Positions 10,579-18,884 of a stretch of 64,000 nt of DNA are shown here, piece after piece. Made by a program: the position numbers and the translations under genes. Below the pieces are notes generated by a model. The model searched no databases. It was given only the letters and a program-made list of their open reading frames with translations, and was not told the DNA's origin. This DNA is from DAINRZ01 sp964634885 (GTDB lineage: Bacteria; Bacteroidota; Ignavibacteria; Kapaibacteriales; UBA2268): NCBI GenBank assembly GCA_964634885.1, contig CAZWLN010000020.1, forward strand, positions 7,651 to 71,650. Reading direction: 5' to 3'. Positions within the stretch are counted from its first letter, which is position 1. Each line of letters starts with the position of its first letter.

Positions 10579-10745
10579 TCTGTCCGGTTCTTTAATACAG
10601 GTATGTAGTATTAGCTATCGAAAGAAATTCAAATACTTTTGAAAATATAAAACTATAGGTAGATTTTAAGATCATAAGCTTTGCATTATTATTGTATATA
10701 CTTATTGGGTATTCTCCGATAATTTGCAGAAAAAGGGTTAATCAA

Positions 10746-11927
10746 ATGAAAAGAAATCTTAACGCAATTGTTGCAGGTGCTCTGCTGATATTCTCTTTGC
10801 TGTTTGTTGTCAGGGCCTCAGAACCGCCCGAAATGGAAACTGTGCTTCAACCGGGTAGTAAGTCCGCTATCGACGAAACTCAGGGAGCAAACAAAGCCAT
10901 TGTCCTGTTCAACAATTTTTACAGCAGTTCAGAAATTTTCGGGCAATGTTACTGGAGCATTCTCAATGGGGACTACGGAAGCGGTGAATTTGCCGACGAG
11001 GTCATGCAGACGCCATTCTCAGACAACGTCATTGCCTCTATGAATGTTAAGGATCACGAGGTCTATATTTTCCCTCTTGGAGACAATCCTCTGGAGGCTA
11101 CCATGCAGGCAGGCAAAACTAAAGTAATAGATTTCATCAAAATGGCATTAAATTCGGGCAGGAAAGTGATTGTTTTCAGTCACAAAGCCCTTCGTAACTA
11201 CACATCAGATGCTGATGTAAAAGATTTCATCGAAAACATTCTCATGATTGAATATAAAGGATTGAAACCGTTACTTTCCGGGACTTCCAGGACAGCCTAT
11301 TATGTGAAAGGTCTTGGTGGCGATCCGCTTGGCCTCGGCCTCTTCAAATGGTTCAATTGTACAAGTGGATCGTATGCTCCACTGATTTGGTGGGATGACG
11401 TCGAGACATTCAGGTCAAAAGATGCCCTCCTGTGTCCGACTTTTGATTACATTGCCTCAAGCGGTGATGAATCAAGCGCAGTAGCAACCGATTCGGCTGT
11501 CGGTACATGCCGGGTATTGAGCAATTCGGGAAAAGTTGTGTTTTACAGCTATGACCTTGTGAATATGAGTAAGCTTGCAGACAGGTACAGTGTATTATAC
11601 GCCGCAATCAGATGGAGTTTGAACAGCATCACATCGGTTCCGGAGATGAATAATACGTTTAAAGAATTGACAATCAGTGTCTCTCCCAACCCTGCCAACG
11701 GTTCTGCCGTCTTGAAATACAACCTGGACTGTTCAGTATCGTCGGAACTGACACTGATACTTGCTGACAACCTCGGTAACATTGTCCGTACACTGTTCGA
11801 CGGCAGGATCGACTGTGGCGAGGGTTCCATCAGGATGGATATGTCCGGGATTGCTTCAGGCAGCTATTCGATTATTGCGGAAATCCACGGTGAAGTGGTA
11901 AGATTGCCGCTGATTGTAATAAAGTAG
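10746..11927 (+). CDS. T9SS-exported protein, paralog 4 of 4 (short form lacking both ASH-like domains)
   Basis: 393 residues from ATG 10746 (MKRNLNAIVAGALLIFSLL), where the signal peptide begins; the frame is open further upstream to 10692. It contains the full alpha/beta N-domain (KAIVLFNNFYSSSEIF to SVLYAAIRWSLNS) joined directly by a short linker (ITSVPEMNNTFKE) to the T9SS type-A tail (VSPNPANGSAVLKYNLDCS). The two ASH-like beta domains of its neighbours, about 240 residues, are absent with the frame intact. This suggests the N-domain is the functional cargo and the ASH domains act as spacers. It may be a separate transcription unit: 167 AT-rich bases precede it and a terminator follows. 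Confidence 0.83.
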   Translation: MKRNLNAIVAGALLIFSLLFVVRASEPPEMETVLQPGSKSAIDETQGANKAIVLFNNFYSSSEIFGQCYWSILNGDYGSGEFADEVMQTPFSDNVIASMNVKDHEVYIFPLGDNPLEATMQAGKTKVIDFIKMALNSGRKVIVFSHKALRNYTSDADVKDFIENILMIEYKGLKPLLSGTSRTAYYVKGLGGDPLGLGLFKWFNCTSGSYAPLIWWDDVETFRSKDALLCPTFDYIASSGDESSAVATDSAVGTCRVLSNSGKVVFYSYDLVNMSKLADRYSVLYAAIRWSLNSITSVPEMNNTFKELTISVSPNPANGSAVLKYNLDCSVSSELTLILADNLGNIVRTLFDGRIDCGEGSIRMDMSGIASGSYSIIAEIHGEVVRLPLIVIK

Positions 11928-11957
11928 TATTTAAAATTACAGATGTATTTATCTATG

Positions 11958-11983
11958 CCCGGTGCATATTTGTGCCGGGTTTT
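11958..11983 (+). terminator. Terminator closing the T9SS paralog array
   Basis: Stem CCCGGTGCA / TGTGCCGGG, with two G-U pairs, around a TATT loop, followed by TTTT. It starts 31 bases after the stop of paralog 4. Confidence 0.65.
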
Positions 11984-12097
11984 ATTATGAATATTAGAAA
12001 CTGCTGCCGGTTTGCCTGACTTCTGAAAATAATTATCCGCGGCCCAATCCGTCATCACTGCTTTAATATTTGATAATAATGGAATAGCAAGGAATAA

Positions 12098-14194
12098 ATG
12101 AACTTTTTAAACCCTATGGCGTTGATTGGGCTTGTCGCTTCGACAATACCTATCATTCTGCACCTTCTCAACCTGCGTAAGCTTAAGACCGTAGAGTTCT
12201 CGACCCTGATGTTCCTTAAGGAACTGCAAAAAACGAAGATACGCAGGATAAAGCTGAAACAGATACTGCTGCTCATCCTCCGTACCTTGCTGATTATCTT
12301 TGCAGTACTGGCTTTTGCCAGGCCGACAATGGAAACTTCGCTGCCGGTCTTCGGCACCTATGCGAAGTCCAGCGCTGTGATAATAATCGACAACTCCTTC
12401 AGCATGGACGTCTCCGACGAGCGCGGCAACCGTTTTTCACAGGCCCGCAACAGTGCGTCCTCCATACTCAACGCCCTGAGGGAAGGCGACGACGCTGCCA
12501 TTATCACAATGGCAAACGGGAAATTCAACGCCGGCAGCGGCCTGACCAAGAATTTCGAGCTCCTGAAGAAGGACCTTGCAGGTATTACAATTGCCAAAGT
12601 ACCGGCCAATCTTGCCAATTCCCTGAAAATTGCCGGTAAACTGCTCGAACAGTCAAACAACCTTAACAAGGAAATATACGTAATCACCGACGCCCAGCCC
12701 AATGTCTTCAGCGACGAAAGCGGGAACGGCAACAAGCTGCCCGGTACAGACATGTCCATCTATTTCATACCCATCGGCAGGGAGAATAATACTGCTGCCA
12801 ACCTGAACATCGACTCTGTACAGGTGCTGTCACGCATCTTCCAGCCCGACAAAAACGTCGAGGTCGAGGCCTTTGTACGCAATCATTCCGGTAAAGACGT
12901 CAAAGGCGCCGTGCTCAGCATGATCTTCAACGGCGAGAGAGTTGCCCAGAGAACTGTCGATGTCCCTGCCGGCGAAGTTAAAACTGTGTCCGTTTCGGCT
13001 ATGCCCCAGAGCGCCGGCATCAATAAGGCGTACCTGGAACTGGAAGAAGACGCCATCGACCACGACAACCGTTCCTTTTTCGGGTTCATCATACCCGAAA
13101 GCCCGGCAATAGCCTTGGCAGGCGGACAGGACGAAACTGAATTCATTAAACTGGCTCTTAACCTCAATCCTTCAAAGTCCGCTAATATGCAGGTTTTTGC
13201 ACCCGGCGCTTTTTCGGGCATAGACCTGCAGAAATTCGACGTTGTAATATGTGCAGGCGGCCCTTACAATAGCACAGATTTCCAGAGATTCGCAAACTAT
13301 GTCAGGAATGGCGGCTCGCTGTTCTTATTTGCCGATGCTAATACCGGCAGGGAAATTTTCAGCAATGGCCTTGCGCTCCTGGGATTCGGCTATCCCAGGG
13401 AGAGCGAATTCCCTGAAGGCAATCCCGCACAGTTCAGTTCGGTTGACAGGATGCACCCTCTTTTCGAAGGTGTTTTCAAAGGTACTACCGACAACAGGAC
13501 AGTCGTCGAATCGCCGAAAATCTACAGGATGATGACCAACAACGGAGGCCAGTCGATAATCGAGACTCCCGCCGGGCCATTCCTCAGCGAGACCAGGCTC
13601 GGCGAAGGCAAAGCCTTTTACTGTGCGGTAACTCCCGACACAAGATGGAGCACACTGCCTGTAACAGGCCTGTTTCCCGCAATGATATACCGTAGTGTGT
13701 ATTACCTTTCTTCGAGGGAAGAACTCGGGACCATCATCAAGGCAGGCAGCAAACTGAGGCTGAGCCTGCCTAAGAAATACTCAGGCGGAGGCAATTTCAG
13801 GATTAACGACCCGGAGTCGGTCGATTTCTACATGCAGTCGGCAAACCTGCCCTCAGGCGCTGTCCTGCCCTTCGACAATCTCGAACGAACGGGCTGCTAC
13901 TCTGTCTATTCTCCTGCCGGAAAGCCTGTAACTGTCTTCTCGGTCAATCCCGATCCTTCGGAGTCCTTTTTGAACCTTTACAAAAAGGATGAAATCATCA
14001 AAACCGTATCAAAGATGGTAGGGGAAGATGTAAAAATCAGCTATGTCGAAGACCCGGATGAGATACTTAAGGACATCCGCAGGGCAAGGACAGGTACGGA
14101 ATTGTGGCAGATGTTCATTGTCCTGGCGCTGATCTGTGTCCTGGCAGAGATGTACATTGCCCGGAACGTCAGGAACGAACTCAGTGAAGGTTAG
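12098..14194 (+). CDS. BatA-type von Willebrand factor A membrane protein
   Basis: 698 residues. The N-terminus (MNFLNPMALIGLVASTIPIILHLLNLRK) is the BatA domain typical of Bacteroidota/Chlorobiota, with a second helix near 55-75. A periplasmic vWA domain starts near residue 92 and has an intact MIDAS motif DNSFS (D98, S100, S102), implying divalent-metal-dependent protein binding. A beta-rich middle is followed by a GATase-like alpha/beta region (FDVVICAGGPYNSTDFQRFANYVRNGGSLF; GEGKAFYCAVTPDTRWS), and a last helix (LWQMFIVLALICVLAEMYIA) lies near the C-terminus. Related proteins act in aerotolerance/Bat complexes next to MoxR ATPases; no MoxR gene is present here. It converges with the ABC operon: the two stop codons overlap in TTAG at 14191-14194. 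Confidence 0.82.
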   Translation: MNFLNPMALIGLVASTIPIILHLLNLRKLKTVEFSTLMFLKELQKTKIRRIKLKQILLLILRTLLIIFAVLAFARPTMETSLPVFGTYAKSSAVIIIDNSFSMDVSDERGNRFSQARNSASSILNALREGDDAAIITMANGKFNAGSGLTKNFELLKKDLAGITIAKVPANLANSLKIAGKLLEQSNNLNKEIYVITDAQPNVFSDESGNGNKLPGTDMSIYFIPIGRENNTAANLNIDSVQVLSRIFQPDKNVEVEAFVRNHSGKDVKGAVLSMIFNGERVAQRTVDVPAGEVKTVSVSAMPQSAGINKAYLELEEDAIDHDNRSFFGFIIPESPAIALAGGQDETEFIKLALNLNPSKSANMQVFAPGAFSGIDLQKFDVVICAGGPYNSTDFQRFANYVRNGGSLFLFADANTGREIFSNGLALLGFGYPRESEFPEGNPAQFSSVDRMHPLFEGVFKGTTDNRTVVESPKIYRMMTNNGGQSIIETPAGPFLSETRLGEGKAFYCAVTPDTRWSTLPVTGLFPAMIYRSVYYLSSREELGTIIKAGSKLRLSLPKKYSGGGNFRINDPESVDFYMQSANLPSGAVLPFDNLERTGCYSVYSPAGKPVTVFSVNPDPSESFLNLYKKDEIIKTVSKMVGEDVKISYVEDPDEILKDIRRARTGTELWQMFIVLALICVLAEMYIARNVRNELSEG

Positions 14195-15312
14195 CTGCTC
14201 GTTTTTTTGAATCGCCAGATGGCAGCGCCCAGCATTACAACTGCGTAAGCCGAGAGAACATAGAACTGGGTCAGGACCTCCTGGAAGCCGGACCCTTTCA
14301 TCAGTACCCTTCTGAAAATCTCCATGAAGTGGGCGATGGGGTTGAAGAATGCAATCGTCTGCGCCCAATCAGGCATACTGTTAATAGGGGTGAAAAGCCC
14401 GGACATAAGAATGAATATCACAATGAAGAACCAGGAAAGGAACATGGACTGCTGCTGTGTGTCCGAAATGGTGGAGATGAGCAGGCCGGCGCTGAGCACG
14501 ACAACGAGGTAAAGCGCCGAAAGGCCGAAAAGCAACAGCAGGTTACCGGCTATCGGTATGTCGAAGAATAGTTTTGCAAGCGAAAGCCCGAAAGCAAGCT
14601 CGAACAAACCTATCATCCAGTATGGGAGAAGCTTGCCGGTAAGGAACTGGTATTTCCTGATTGGTGTCACGTTAAGCTGCTCGATGGTGCCGATCTCCTT
14701 CTCCCGGACAATGTTCATGCCGGTAAGGAACATTCCGATGAAAGTCACCATTATCACCAGGATGCCGGGCGCCATATATTTCTTGTAGTCCATTTCCGGG
14801 TTATACCAGTATCTTTCCTGTATTTCAGCCATCTTAGGCAGATCCTGCGGAGTGAATAGTTTCCAGTCCATGATGACATCACGGTTGAAATCGTTGATCA
14901 CCAGGGCTGAATAGGCCTGAATCAGCCCGGCTGCAGCAGGATCCTCGGCGTTGATCAGCAATTGTATCTTTGCCTTGCTTTCTCTTACCAAATCCTTTTC
15001 AAACCCGGCTGCTATCTTGAACACCAGCCTGGCGTCCCGCTTGGCGAGTGCGTCCATACCCTCCCTGTCGTTATTACCGCTGTTGACAACCGTGAACCTG
15101 TCCGATGCGCTTATCTTGCCTGTCAGATCCCTGGAAAGTGCGGAATTGTCGTTGTCGATGATGAATACGTCGATGTTGCGTATGTCGAGGGTGGCAGCGT
15201 AGGCAAGAAGCAGTAACTGGACAATCGGCAGGGCAAAAATCAACGGCAGCATCTGCCGGTTCCGGAATAATTGCTTCAGTTCTTTCTGTACTATGAGTAT
15301 TATCGTTTTCAT
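14191..15312 (-). CDS. ABC-2 family transporter permease (YbhR-like)
   Basis: Inner-membrane subunit of an ABC exporter, 373 residues. One N-terminal helix (QMLPLIFALPIVQLLLLAYA), a large periplasmic loop of about 150 residues, then five to six C-terminal helices. The loop-exit motif NIVREKEIGTIEQLNVTPI is the classic ABC-2 permease signature. Last gene of a minus-strand operon whose other members are a second permease and two ATPases. Together they resemble YbhF-YbhS-YbhR-type drug or ion exporters, with the two ATPase halves on separate genes. The 3' end overlaps the stop of the convergent vWA gene. Confidence 0.88.
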   Translation of the reverse strand: MKTIILIVQKELKQLFRNRQMLPLIFALPIVQLLLLAYAATLDIRNIDVFIIDNDNSALSRDLTGKISASDRFTVVNSGNNDREGMDALAKRDARLVFKIAAGFEKDLVRESKAKIQLLINAEDPAAAGLIQAYSALVINDFNRDVIMDWKLFTPQDLPKMAEIQERYWYNPEMDYKKYMAPGILVIMVTFIGMFLTGMNIVREKEIGTIEQLNVTPIRKYQFLTGKLLPYWMIGLFELAFGLSLAKLFFDIPIAGNLLLLFGLSALYLVVVLSAGLLISTISDTQQQSMFLSWFFIVIFILMSGLFTPINSMPDWAQTIAFFNPIAHFMEIFRRVLMKGSGFQEVLTQFYVLSAYAVVMLGAAIWRFKKTSS

Positions 15313-15327
15313 ACTATTCTTCCGGTG

Positions 15328-16437
15328 TTATTCGAGCCGCTTTTTAAAATTGACTATACTCAGGATGATGAAGAATGCAGTCATACAACCGAGAATCAGG
15401 GTTTCTTTCCAGAGGTATTCGATTCCGATGCCTTTAAGGATTATGCCTTTTGAAATTATCAGGTACCAGGTCGAGGGTATAATATTGCTGATTAATTGCA
15501 GGAGCAGCGGCATATTGTCAATCGGGAAAATGAAGCCCGACAACAGGATGGAGGGCATCATCAGCCCTGCGAGCGAAGCCATCATCGCCACCTGTTGGGT
15601 TTTGGTTACTGTTGAGATAAAAATTCCCAGTGAGAGGGATGTAATAATGAACAATACTGTTTCAAAAAAGTACAGCACCGGGTTGCCGTTAAAGGGCAGA
15701 TTGAAAACTACCAGCCCGATTACAATGACTGAAACCGCATTGAAAAGAGCCATGAATATGTATGGGGCAACTTTGCCGAGGATGATGACGGTGGGCCGCA
15801 GGGGTGAAACCAGCAATACTTCCATCGTACCGGTTTCTTTCTCCTTTGTGATGGCAATCGAAGTCATCAGCGCCGACACAAGCAGCAGTATGAACCCGAC
15901 CAGGCCGGGAACGAACATGAAAACGCTTTTCAGCTCCGGGTTGTATATCATCCTTACCTGGGGGGTAATGGTTACGGGTATCTTACTTTCCTTAGAATTC
16001 AGCTCTGCCATATAATCATTAATTATTGAAAATACATAGGCATTGAGCTGTGTTGCCGTGTTGGGATTGGAAGCGTCGTTGATTATCTGTACCCTGGCTT
16101 TGCCGTCCAGTTCAAGGTTTTCTGCGAAATTATCTTCAAAAACAATTATCTGCTTTACTTTACCCTCTTTGAAAGCCCCTTCCAATTCGCTGTCGCTGTT
16201 GAGAAACACGGCAATATTGAAGTATCCGGAGGACTTCAGTTTGTTCGTCAGTTCCTGGGTTACATAGTCTTTCGACTTGTCGAGAATGCCGATGTCGGCG
16301 TCGTTGATCTCTGTCCTGATGGCAAAGCCGAAGAGGACGACCTGGATTATCGGCATACCGATCAGCACAATCAGTGTCCTGAAGTCCCTGAAGATGTGGC
16401 GTACTTCTTTTCTTACAAATTGTTTAAATGCGCCCAT
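15328..16437 (-). CDS. ABC-2 family transporter permease (YbhS-like)
   Basis: 369 residues, paralogous to the next gene in the operon. It shows the same topology: N-terminal helix (LIVLIGMPIIQVVLFGFAIRTE), periplasmic domain, then the conserved AITKEKETGTMEVLLVSPL segment and a bundle of helices. Fifteen bases separate it from the downstream permease and fourteen from the upstream ATPase gene. The pair would form the heterodimeric membrane channel of the exporter. The substrate is unknown; relatives export cationic drugs or sodium. Confidence 0.88.
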   Translation of the reverse strand: MGAFKQFVRKEVRHIFRDFRTLIVLIGMPIIQVVLFGFAIRTEINDADIGILDKSKDYVTQELTNKLKSSGYFNIAVFLNSDSELEGAFKEGKVKQIIVFEDNFAENLELDGKARVQIINDASNPNTATQLNAYVFSIINDYMAELNSKESKIPVTITPQVRMIYNPELKSVFMFVPGLVGFILLLVSALMTSIAITKEKETGTMEVLLVSPLRPTVIILGKVAPYIFMALFNAVSVIVIGLVVFNLPFNGNPVLYFFETVLFIITSLSLGIFISTVTKTQQVAMMASLAGLMMPSILLSGFIFPIDNMPLLLQLISNIIPSTWYLIISKGIILKGIGIEYLWKETLILGCMTAFFIILSIVNFKKRLE

Positions 16438-16451
16438 AGCAACACACTCCG

Positions 16452-17216
16452 CTAACCATTGGCAGCCGTTTTCCCATCTGCCGGCCTTGCTAATTTTACA
16501 AATACTGAATTCATCGTGTCAGACTCATATTGTGTTTTAAGATTCGCCGGTGTGTCGAGGGCTTCGATTCTTCCGTCAACCATGATCGACACCCTGTCGC
16601 AGTATTCGGCTTCGTCCATATAGTGGGTAGTAACGAAGACAGTCGTTCCGGCCGAGGCTGCCTCATAGATCATATCCCAGAACTGGCGGCGTGTTACGGG
16701 GTCAACACCACCCGTCGGCTCGTCGAGGAATACGATGTCCGGATCGTGAATGAGAGCAGTCGAAAAAGCAATCTTCTGCTTCCATCCTAAGGGCAGTGAG
16801 CTGATCAGGCTGTTACCTTCGGACTCCAGGTTCAGTTTCTTAAGCAGAGCCTTGGTTTTTTCCTTCACTTCGCGCCTGCCGATGCCGTAGATGCCGCCGT
16901 AGAAACCAATATTCTCGCTGACCGTCAGGTCCTCGTAAAGTGAAAATTTCTGGCTCATGTAACCTATGTTCTTTTTGATTAACTCGGCATGCCTGAAAAT
17001 ATCCCAGCCTGCAACGGTTCCTTTCCCCGACGTAGGACTGAGGAGCCCCGTCAGCATCCTGATTGCTGTGGTTTTACCTGCGCCGTTAGCGCCGAGGAAA
17101 CCGAATATCTCGCCTTTGTAAACTTCGAAGCTGATCCTGTCCACGGCGGTAAAATGGCCAAACTGCTTAGTAAGGTTCTCCGTCGTTATTACTGTACTGT
17201 TCCTATCCATTGGCAT
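16452..17216 (-). CDS. ABC transporter ATP-binding protein, second subunit
   Basis: 254 residues. Walker A is GANGAGKTT (about 43-51), Walker B DIVFLDEPTGGVD and the switch histidine lies in VTTHYMDEAEYCDR. The signature motif reads LPLGWKQ instead of LSGGQ, the form seen in the C-terminal half of YbhF-type fused ATPases, so it probably pairs with the upstream ATPase, which has a canonical signature. The start overlaps the end of the upstream gene by 14 bases, which favours translational coupling and equal amounts of both subunits. Confidence 0.9.
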   Translation of the reverse strand: MPMDRNSTVITTENLTKQFGHFTAVDRISFEVYKGEIFGFLGANGAGKTTAIRMLTGLLSPTSGKGTVAGWDIFRHAELIKKNIGYMSQKFSLYEDLTVSENIGFYGGIYGIGRREVKEKTKALLKKLNLESEGNSLISSLPLGWKQKIAFSTALIHDPDIVFLDEPTGGVDPVTRRQFWDMIYEAASAGTTVFVTTHYMDEAEYCDRVSIMVDGRIEALDTPANLKTQYESDTMNSVFVKLARPADGKTAANG

Positions 17217-18126
17217 TTTTCCTCATTAACTGCATGAAACTGTCCTCTATGTCCGGCATGGCTTCCCTGATAATAATTTCGTTCAGTCCGGCGCCGTGCA
17301 GGTAATCGTAAAGGCTGTCCACCCCGAACTGCTCTCTTTTGTCGATATAGTGCAGGAATTCACCGAAGGGATAGACATTGGAACAGTACTCGAATGACCT
17401 CAGGGCTTTTGTAAGCTTGTAAATACTGTCGGCCTTAACCGCGTAAATCCTGCCGTCAAAAGAATTGACAATGTTTGCAGGTGTGTCGATCGACATGATC
17501 GATCCTTCCTGGATCAGGGCAACCCTGTCGCAAAGAGAAGCTTCATCCATGTACGGTGTCGAAACGATGATTGTAATTCCCTGATATTTCAGTTTTTTGA
17601 GCATTTCCCAGAATTCTTTGCGGGAAACGGCGTCCACACCTGTCGTCGGCTCGTCGAGCACAAGTATTGACGGTTTGTGTATCAGGGCACATGAAAGGGC
17701 GAGTTTTTGTTTCATCCCGCCGGAAAGTTTGCCTGCGCGGCGGTTTTTAAACGGTTCAATCTGCCCGTAAATATCTTTGATCAGGTGATAGTTCTCTTCT
17801 ATGGTGGTACCGAAAATGGAAGCAAAGAACGTGAGGTTCTCTTCAATCGTCAGGTCCTGGTAGAGCGAGAACCTGCCGGGCATATATCCGAGCAGCCTCC
17901 GCAGCGCTTTGTAATCTTTGACGGAATCGAGTCCCAGCAGTGTTGCTTTACCTTCGTCTGGTTTCAGCAGGGTTGTAAGTATCCTGAAACAGGTGGTCTT
18001 TCCGGCGCCGTCCGGCCCGATGAACCCGAATATCTCCCCCGCGCCGACACTGAAGTCCAGTCCCCTGATGGCCTTGACCTTGCCATAGGACTTTACGAGG
18101 TTTTCAGATATTACAACATCATTCAT
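17203..18126 (-). CDS. ABC transporter ATP-binding protein, first subunit of exporter operon
   Basis: 307 residues. Walker A GPDGAGKTT (about 37-45), signature LSGGMKQ, Walker B ILVLDEPTTGVD. The usual switch histidine position reads STPYMDEA rather than THYMDEA, so this site may hydrolyse ATP poorly; the partner has THYMDEA. It carries about 90 extra C-terminal residues, as in the N-terminal half of YbhF. First gene of the four-gene operon; a perfect TetR-type palindrome lies 28 bases upstream of its ATG. No HlyD/MFP adaptor or TetR gene lies alongside, although most such operons encode one. Confidence 0.88.
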   Translation of the reverse strand: MNDVVISENLVKSYGKVKAIRGLDFSVGAGEIFGFIGPDGAGKTTCFRILTTLLKPDEGKATLLGLDSVKDYKALRRLLGYMPGRFSLYQDLTIEENLTFFASIFGTTIEENYHLIKDIYGQIEPFKNRRAGKLSGGMKQKLALSCALIHKPSILVLDEPTTGVDAVSRKEFWEMLKKLKYQGITIIVSTPYMDEASLCDRVALIQEGSIMSIDTPANIVNSFDGRIYAVKADSIYKLTKALRSFEYCSNVYPFGEFLHYIDKREQFGVDSLYDYLHGAGLNEIIIREAMPDIEDSFMQLMRKNANG

Positions 18127-18153
18127 AAATTAACTAAATAATTTAACTAAATA

Positions 18154-18173
18154 ATTTAACCATTTGGTTAAAT
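18154..18173. promoter_or_regulatory. Putative TetR/AcrR-type operator for the ABC exporter operon
   Basis: A perfect inverted repeat, ATTTAACCA-TT-TGGTTAAAT, lies in the 151-base divergent region between the exporter operon and nrfH, 28 bases before the exporter start. Half-sites of this size and symmetry are typical of TetR-family operators controlling efflux pumps. Immediately on its ATPase-gene side a 13-base unit TTAACTAAATAAT is repeated twice and runs into the operator, so TTAAC recurs at 18130, 18143 and 18156. No cognate regulator is in the window. Confidence 0.6.
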
Positions 18174-18277
18174 GCGAAATTAATAAATTTTCCCAAACAT
18201 ACAAATTATTTCTTGTTTTTAAGACTTTATATTCCGATATTGAAAAAAAATAAGTTTCACATTGAAAAACTCTGGAT

Positions 18278-18847
18278 ATGGGACTTATCAAATTCACAAA
18301 GCAGTTGCCCAAAGCCTGGAAGAGGCTGTTCACAGTGTTTTCAGCCATTTTGACAGGGCTTTTGCTCCTGATTGTCTATCTTTCAAATGCTGTTTCCTAT
18401 CTGTCGGACCAGCCTGAAACCTGCATCAACTGCCACCTGATGATACCTGAATACACGACATGGTTCAACAGCAGCCACCGTGAGCGTGCAGTCTGCAACG
18501 ACTGCCATGTTCCCCACGACAATATCTTCAGGAAGTACTACTTCAAAGCTACAGACGGCCTGCGCCATTCGACCATATTCACCCTCAGGCTCGAACCCCA
18601 GGTCATTCATATGCTCGAGCCGGGGAAAGCTGTGGTGCAGGAGAACTGCATACGCTGCCACAGCCACCAGGTGCATCCTGTCTCCGTTTATAATGTAACA
18701 GGGGAGAATTACAAAGCCGGTACGGGCATGCTGTGCTGGAACTGCCACAGGGAAGTCCCCCACGGAAGGATTCACAGCCAGTCGGCCACCCCCTACTCGA
18801 CGGCGCCCCGTCTCTCTAAGCCCCTGCCGGATTGGCTCATGAACTAA
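18278..18847 (+). CDS. nrfH: Cytochrome c nitrite reductase small subunit (tetraheme quinol dehydrogenase)
   Basis: NapC/NirT-family membrane protein, 189 residues. It takes electrons from the quinol pool and passes them to NrfA on the periplasmic side. An N-terminal anchor (about residues 17-40) is followed by exactly four CxxCH heme sites: C49-H53, C73-H77, C124-H128 and C153-H157. Spacing and length match NrfH. nrfA follows after 37 bases, the usual NrfHA order. It is divergent from the ABC exporter operon; its promoter must lie in the AT-rich 18174-18277. The pair implies respiratory reduction of nitrite to ammonium. Confidence 0.93.
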   Translation: MGLIKFTKQLPKAWKRLFTVFSAILTGLLLLIVYLSNAVSYLSDQPETCINCHLMIPEYTTWFNSSHRERAVCNDCHVPHDNIFRKYYFKATDGLRHSTIFTLRLEPQVIHMLEPGKAVVQENCIRCHSHQVHPVSVYNVTGENYKAGTGMLCWNCHREVPHGRIHSQSATPYSTAPRLSKPLPDWLMN

Positions 18848-18884
18848 TCGAAAATAATTATTCCCAATAATAAAGGTAATTACC

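Noticed and set aside
15293..16015. 240-codon plus-strand frame over the permease genes
   Set aside because: Antisense shadow of the ABC-2 permease, with no signature of its own.
18130..18348. 72-codon minus-strand frame upstream of the ABC operon, a place where a TetR regulator might be
   Set aside because: It overlaps the operator and nrfH on the other strand, and its translation has no helix-turn-helix.
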